Assembly (NCBI RefSeq): GCF_009766065.1 | Contig: NZ_LMUE01000017.1 | Span: forward strand, 1 to 64,000 | Origin: Dyella sp. S184 | GTDB taxonomy: Bacteria; Pseudomonadota; Gammaproteobacteria; Xanthomonadales; Rhodanobacteraceae | DNA length: 64,000 nt | Direction of reading: 5' to 3' | Translations under genes and position numbers: made by a program | Shown: positions 58,601 through 64,000 of the stretch, piece after piece | Numbering within the stretch: the stretch's first letter is position 1 | Layout of the letters: every line of letters begins with the position of its first letter | The notes under the pieces: model-generated | Databases searched by the model: none | What the model saw: the letters and a program-made list of their open reading frames with translations, nothing else | What the model was told of the DNA's origin: nothing

Positions 58601-58807
58601 GCGATCGGGCTGGGTGAGGGTTCCGAGCTGCGTCGTCCGCTCGGCATCGCGCTGATCGGCGGCCTGCTGATCTCGCAAAGTCTCACCCTGCTCAGCACGC
58701 CAGCGCTGTACGTGATCTTCTCGTGCCTGGCGGCGCGCTGGAAGAGCTGGCGGGTGAGCCGGCAGGAGCGTGCACGGGCGCGCCGGATCGTCAGTGTGCG
58801 CGGGTGA
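55676..58807 (+). CDS. RND efflux permease, second (MdtC/MuxC type)
   Basis: A 1043-residue permease paralogous to the preceding one, starting ISGPFIRRPIGTSLLAIGVF. D401 and D402 in GFVVDDAIVVIEN are the helix-4 aspartates, and the typical helix-10/11 region reads IVKKNAIMMIDFAL. With the adaptor and first permease it forms an MdtABC/MuxABC-type pump; exported substrates in relatives include bile salts, novobiocin and other drugs. No outer-membrane factor gene follows, so the pump must use a TolC/OprM-like channel encoded elsewhere. The 153-bp gap to the first permease holds no gene. Confidence 0.93.
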   Translation: MNISGPFIRRPIGTSLLAIGVFVVGVICYALLGVSALPDMQFPVIFVQASQAGASADNMASTVAAPLERHLGQVPGIDTMRSSSSLGSTQVLLMFDTSRNLDSAARDVQAAINAAQADLPSGLNSPPSYEKANPNDDPIIAFALTSETQSARDLYDVADSLLAQRLRQLEGVASVDIAGASTPAVRVDVNLRSLNAMGLSPDNLRNALTAANVTSPQGFLSDGTTTMSVTANDALHNAADFAGLVISNQSGVVVRLSDVANVYDGQQDAYQAAWFQGKPAILMYVYKQSNANIIGTVDRVKAAIPELRGFLQPGTKLTPYFDGTPTIRASLHEVQATLLISLAMVVLTMALFLRRLAPTLIAAAAVPLSLAGAAMLMYILGYTLNNLTLLALVIAIGFVVDDAIVVIENIVRHIDQGMTRMQAALTGAREIGFTIVSITGSLIAVFIPLLFMGGITGMFFKEFTMTLVAAIVISAVVSLTLTPSMCGHFMRGHREAAESSRWGLAIDRFHERMLAVYVRALNFSLRHALLLSLTPLILIGITIFLFTQVKTSLFPPQDTGLIRGRATSGATVSFQDSVTRQQRLIDMLLRDHDVATVGSRLGSSRQGASGFFDIQLKTHAEGRKDDTFAALARLSAKAAKYPDLNVRLRPIQDLPSFSGGGTSQGAQYQISLQGDDLTELQEWLPKLVTELKKNPKLMDVGSDVDDAGLEQDIVVDRDKASRLGLSMGTIDGALYDAFGQRQVSTIYSDLNQYKVVINALPNQTASPASLDSTYVQSTSGKMIPLTAFAHQKAGLAPTQVSHENQQTTMDLSFNVAPGVSQGEALQVIQATANNMRMPGDIKLNVGGDFRRFQQSQSGMLWLVLGAILTVYIVLGMLYESLIHPVTILSTLPAAGVGALLALWLTNTELSVIAQIAMVLLIGIVKKNAIMMIDFALVAEREHGKSPLEAAREACIVRFRPIMMTTMVAILAALPIAIGLGEGSELRRPLGIALIGGLLISQSLTLLSTPALYVIFSCLAARWKSWRVSRQERARARRIVSVRG

Positions 58808-58966
58808 TGTACCGCTTGCGGGAGGTCGATCCTGAACCGGCCCTGATGATGGTTTGTATGCGCGGCTTTGCCTTCATGCACACGGCTTGTTAACCCCATG
58901 CTGGGTATCACTGGACACCTTCCACAAATGCACACGCGTTTGTTCGCCCGAAGCAGGAGATTTACG

Positions 58967-59227
58967 ATGAAGATGACTCGCCATGCCCTGATGTACACCG
59001 TCTCGCTGGCCGCCATATTGGCTCTGAGTGCGTGTGGCAAGACCGACGAATCGGCCTCGCAGGTACCCGCGACGCCACCCCCGGCGGCCACCGCGGCTGC
59101 GCCGGCCATGGCGCCCAGCTCCTCCACCCAGTCACCGGCGCCCAGTGGTTCCGCGATGACCCCGATGAACAGCGGTTCTTCTGCGCAACCACCTGTCAGC
59201 AGCGGTACTGCAGGCTCGGGGAGTTAA
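58967..59227 (+). CDS. Small lipoprotein with proline/serine/alanine-rich tail
   Basis: An 86-residue protein with signal sequence and lipobox LALSAC (lipid cysteine C23). The remainder is low-complexity (P, A, S, T, G) with no folded domain visible. AGGAG lies at good distance from the ATG at 58967. It may be a short anchor or an entericidin-like stress lipoprotein; that is a guess. It is separated from the pump by 159 bp and ends with a strong terminator, so it is probably its own transcript. Confidence 0.75.
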   Translation: MKMTRHALMYTVSLAAILALSACGKTDESASQVPATPPPAATAAAPAMAPSSSTQSPAPSGSAMTPMNSGSSAQPPVSSGTAGSGS

Positions 59228-59315
59228 GGCAGCGCGAACGCAGCCGGGATTCCAGTCGGATGGCAGGCAAGCTGCCACCGAGTCCGTTTCGACGGTCGAA
59301 TTCCTGAGGTGATTC

Positions 59316-59350
59316 AAAACAGGAACGCGGCTTGGCTGCGTTCCTGTTTT
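59316..59350 (+). terminator. Rho-independent terminator after the small lipoprotein gene
   Basis: AAAACAGGAACGC (59316-59328) / GCGTTCCTGTTTT (59338-59350), perfect 13-bp stem with 9-nt loop and T tail. Confidence 0.92.
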
Positions 59351-59361
59351 CGCGTTGTGAC

Positions 59362-62129
<2,768 letters not shown>

Positions 62130-62175
62130 GGCAAGTTGCGTTGGGGTAAGCGTCGTACGCTGGAGCAACAGTGAG

Positions 62176-62204
62176 ACGGGGTGCCTTGCGGCGCCCCGTT
62201 TTTA
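62176..62204 (+). terminator. Rho-independent terminator of icd
   Basis: ACGGGGTGCC / GGCGCCCCGT with loop TTGC, followed by TTTTATTTT. The remaining sequence to 62348 has no gene. Confidence 0.9.
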
Positions 62205-62348
62205 TTTTGGCCGTTGCCGCCAGCTGGACAAGGTGTCCGGCTGGCGTGCCAGAAGTTCCCCGAGCCGCATGCCCACGCGCGGTTCCGGCTACGTCCGAGT
62301 CAGCATGGTCCTGACACAATGCATGCTTCCGAGAATGGAGCGTCACCG

Positions 62349-63434
62349 ATGCGTCTGCCCTGCGTTGCATTCCTGTTCGCCCTGAGTGGCCTGACGCCGG
62401 CGTTCGCCCAATCGACGGCATCCACCGCACCGCCACCACCGCTGCCTTCGGATGTGGCCGAGCTCGCGACCGTGGTGGTCAGTGGCGTGCAGCCAGGTCC
62501 CGGCCTGTGGAAGGTGTCCAAGGGCGGTCATGTGATGTGGGTGCTGGGCACGCTGTCACCGTTGCCGCAGAACATGCAGTGGCAGTCGCACGATCTGGAA
62601 AAGATCATCAGTCAGTCACAGCAGGTGCTGTTGTCGCCCACGCTGCAGCTGAAGGCCAACGTCGGTTTCCTTGGCAAGCTCTTCCTGCTCCCGTCGGCCT
62701 ATAGCGCGCGCAAGAACGACGATGGCGAAACCCTGCAACAGGTTTTGCCGCCGCCGGTGTATGCGCGCTGGCTGGTGCTCAAGCAGAAGTACATCGGCGA
62801 CGATCGGGGTATCGAGCGCTGGCGGCCGATCTTCGCGGCGCAGGAGTTGTACAAGAAGGCGATCCAGTCCAATGGACTGAGCAAGACCGGCGGGGTTCCG
62901 ACGACCATCAATACGCTGGCCACACGTTACGGTGTCAAGCAGGTCTCGACGGACTACCAGGTCGTCATCGAGCATCCGGGCGCGGCGATCAAGGCGTTCA
63001 AGAGCTCCGCACCACGCGACACCACCTGTTTCATCCGTACGCTGGACAGCGTCGAGCAGGACATGCCGGCGATGAAGGCGCGTGCTAACGCCTGGGCCAC
63101 CGGCGATCTGCAGGCCTTGCGCGAACTGCCCGACAGCGACCGACGCGACGCCTGTGTCTCGGCTGTCGCCAGTGCCGGGTTTGCGCACACGCTTGGGCTC
63201 GATGATGTGCCGGCCAAGCAACAGGCGGTCTGGATCGCTGCAGCGCGCGCGGCGCTTGCCAGCAACGCGCAGACGTTTGCGATGCTGCCGATGGATGAAT
63301 TGCTGAAACCGGACGGCTATCTGGCCAGCTTGAAGGCGGACGGCTATCAGGTCGAGTCGCCGGAAGACCAGGATGCTGATCCTGCCTCCGGCAGCAGTGC
63401 CGGCGCTCCCGCGAACGCTGGCACCTCGCCGTAG
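62349..63434 (+). CDS. TraB/GumN family secreted protein
   Basis: A 361-residue protein with a signal peptide (MRLPCVAFLFALSGLTPAFA, cleavage near residue 21). The mature region begins with the TraB/GumN core LWKVSKGGHVMWVLGTLSPL, where members usually show GTxH; here the position after GTL is serine rather than histidine, so a putative catalytic histidine is replaced. The C-terminal 25 residues are low-complexity. TraB/GumN proteins are proposed metalloproteases or envelope factors without agreed function. Two cysteines (in TTCFIR and RRDACVS) may pair in the periplasm. Confidence 0.85.
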   Translation: MRLPCVAFLFALSGLTPAFAQSTASTAPPPPLPSDVAELATVVVSGVQPGPGLWKVSKGGHVMWVLGTLSPLPQNMQWQSHDLEKIISQSQQVLLSPTLQLKANVGFLGKLFLLPSAYSARKNDDGETLQQVLPPPVYARWLVLKQKYIGDDRGIERWRPIFAAQELYKKAIQSNGLSKTGGVPTTINTLATRYGVKQVSTDYQVVIEHPGAAIKAFKSSAPRDTTCFIRTLDSVEQDMPAMKARANAWATGDLQALRELPDSDRRDACVSAVASAGFAHTLGLDDVPAKQQAVWIAAARAALASNAQTFAMLPMDELLKPDGYLASLKADGYQVESPEDQDADPASGSSAGAPANAGTSP

Positions 63435-63441
63435 TTGGTGA

Positions 63442-64000
63442 TCAGCCCGCGCTGACCAGATCCAGTTGCGCGATCTCGTCAGGACTCAGTTGCAACGAAG
63501 TAGCACCGAGCAGTTCGTGCAGTTGTTCCACGCTGGTGGCGCTGGCGATCGGTGCGGTGATACCGGGTCGCGCGATCAACCACGCCAGCGCGACTTGTGC
63601 CGGCGTGGCGTGGTGGGCAGCGGCGATGGCGTCGAGGGCGGCGAGCACCTGCAGGCCACGCGGGTTCAGGTACTTTTTCACTGAGCCGCCGCGTGCACTG
63701 CTTCTGGCCAGGTCGGCTTCGCTGCGGTATTTGCCGCTGAGGAAGCCACTGGCCAGCGCGTAGTAGCTGATCACGCCGATGTTCTCTGCACGGATCAGCG
63801 GCTCCAGTTCTTTTTCGTAGCTGTCGCGACTGACCAGGTTGTATTCCGGCTGCAGGCTTTCGTAGCGCGGAAGGTTGTGTTGCTTCGATACCGCCAGTGC
63901 ATCGGCGAAGCGCGCGGCACCGTAGTTGGACGCACCGATCACGCGCACCTTGCCGGATTCGATCAGCCGTGCGAACGCGCCCAAGGTTTCCGCCAGCGGT
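63442..64000 (-). CDS. Aldo/keto reductase, C-terminal part (runs off the right edge)
   Basis: The last 186 or so residues of an AKR family protein; the frame continues to the window end, where it reads PLAETLGAFARL. Typical features are SGKVRVIGASNYGAARF, LQPEYNLVSRD, GVISYYALASGFLSGKY, and ATPAQVALAWLIARPGITAPIASATS in the NADPH-binding C-terminal region. The catalytic Asp-Tyr-Lys-His residues lie upstream, outside the window. It belongs to the YajO/Tas-like general group; the substrate is unknown. Confidence 0.9.
   Translation of the reverse strand, partial: PLAETLGAFARLIESGKVRVIGASNYGAARFADALAVSKQHNLPRYESLQPEYNLVSRDSYEKELEPLIRAENIGVISYYALASGFLSGKYRSEADLARSSARGGSVKKYLNPRGLQVLAALDAIAAAHHATPAQVALAWLIARPGITAPIASATSVEQLHELLGATSLQLSPDEIAQLDLVSAG

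Overview
The window is GC-rich chromosomal DNA of a gammaproteobacterium, most likely order Xanthomonadales (Lysobacterales), family Rhodanobacteraceae (a Rhodanobacter, Dyella or Frateuria relative). The evidence is a xanthomonadin/aryl-polyene cluster with an XanB2-type chorismatase, a bactofilin-erpA gene block, a two-domain LplT-PlsC protein, monomeric isocitrate dehydrogenase, and housekeeping proteins of xanthomonad type. Most of the sequence is core chromosome; accessory-looking DNA is limited to about 15.0-16.6 kb and small intergenic elements.

Layout. 0-14.7 kb: rhomboid protease, a class I glutamine amidotransferase, a GspE/PilB-type secretion ATPase, glyQS, an XRE regulator with a repeat-rich upstream region, LplT-PlsC, ampE-like gene, nudC, erpA, bactofilin, DUF6776-like protein, bfr, bfd (with a Fur-box candidate) and rppH. 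14.7-16.6 kb: tRNA-Met(CAT) with promoter and terminator, then a small accessory patch holding a RHH/ParE-type toxin-antitoxin pair with a 26-bp palindrome over its start, an unrecognised gene and a decayed small gene. 16.6-17.5 kb: queD and a phasin. 17.6-25.2 kb: the complete ATP synthase operon atpIBEFHAGDC, whose spacers carry two kinds of repeat in alternation. 25.2-28.4 kb: DUF748 protein, glmU, a lipoprotein.

28.5-38.9 kb is an aryl-polyene (xanthomonadin-type) pigment cluster. XanB2 makes the aromatic starter acid from chorismate. An acyl carrier protein, ketosynthase plus chain-length factor, ketoreductase and two hot-dog dehydratases would build the polyene. An LpxL-like acyltransferase, a GT2 glycosyltransferase, a LolA-like periplasmic carrier and an MMPL exporter would attach it to lipid and move it to the outer membrane. 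No aromatic-acid AMP ligase or phosphopantetheinyl transferase is present in the window, so those steps must be encoded elsewhere.

39-64 kb: YdcF-like protein, a small envelope protein, hemF, a secreted 18-residue-repeat beta-helix protein, gpmA, a cupin, membrane protein, DJ-1 family protein, a lipoprotein, a citrate-type MFS transporter overlapping a cupin, zapE, an alpha/beta hydrolase, acpH, cytochrome c5, an MdtABC/MuxABC-type RND efflux operon with two permeases, a small lipoprotein, monomeric icd, a TraB/GumN protein, and an aldo/keto reductase running off the right end.

The most unusual structure is in the atp operon. The atpH-atpA and atpG-atpD spacers each hold a pair of 18-nt hairpins with different 6-bp stems but a near-constant 6-nt loop (RTCCRT) and a shared linker. 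The atpA-atpG and atpD-atpC spacers each hold a roughly 100-bp GGGAAT-rich inverted-repeat element. No CRISPR array, rRNA, integrase or insertion sequence was seen.
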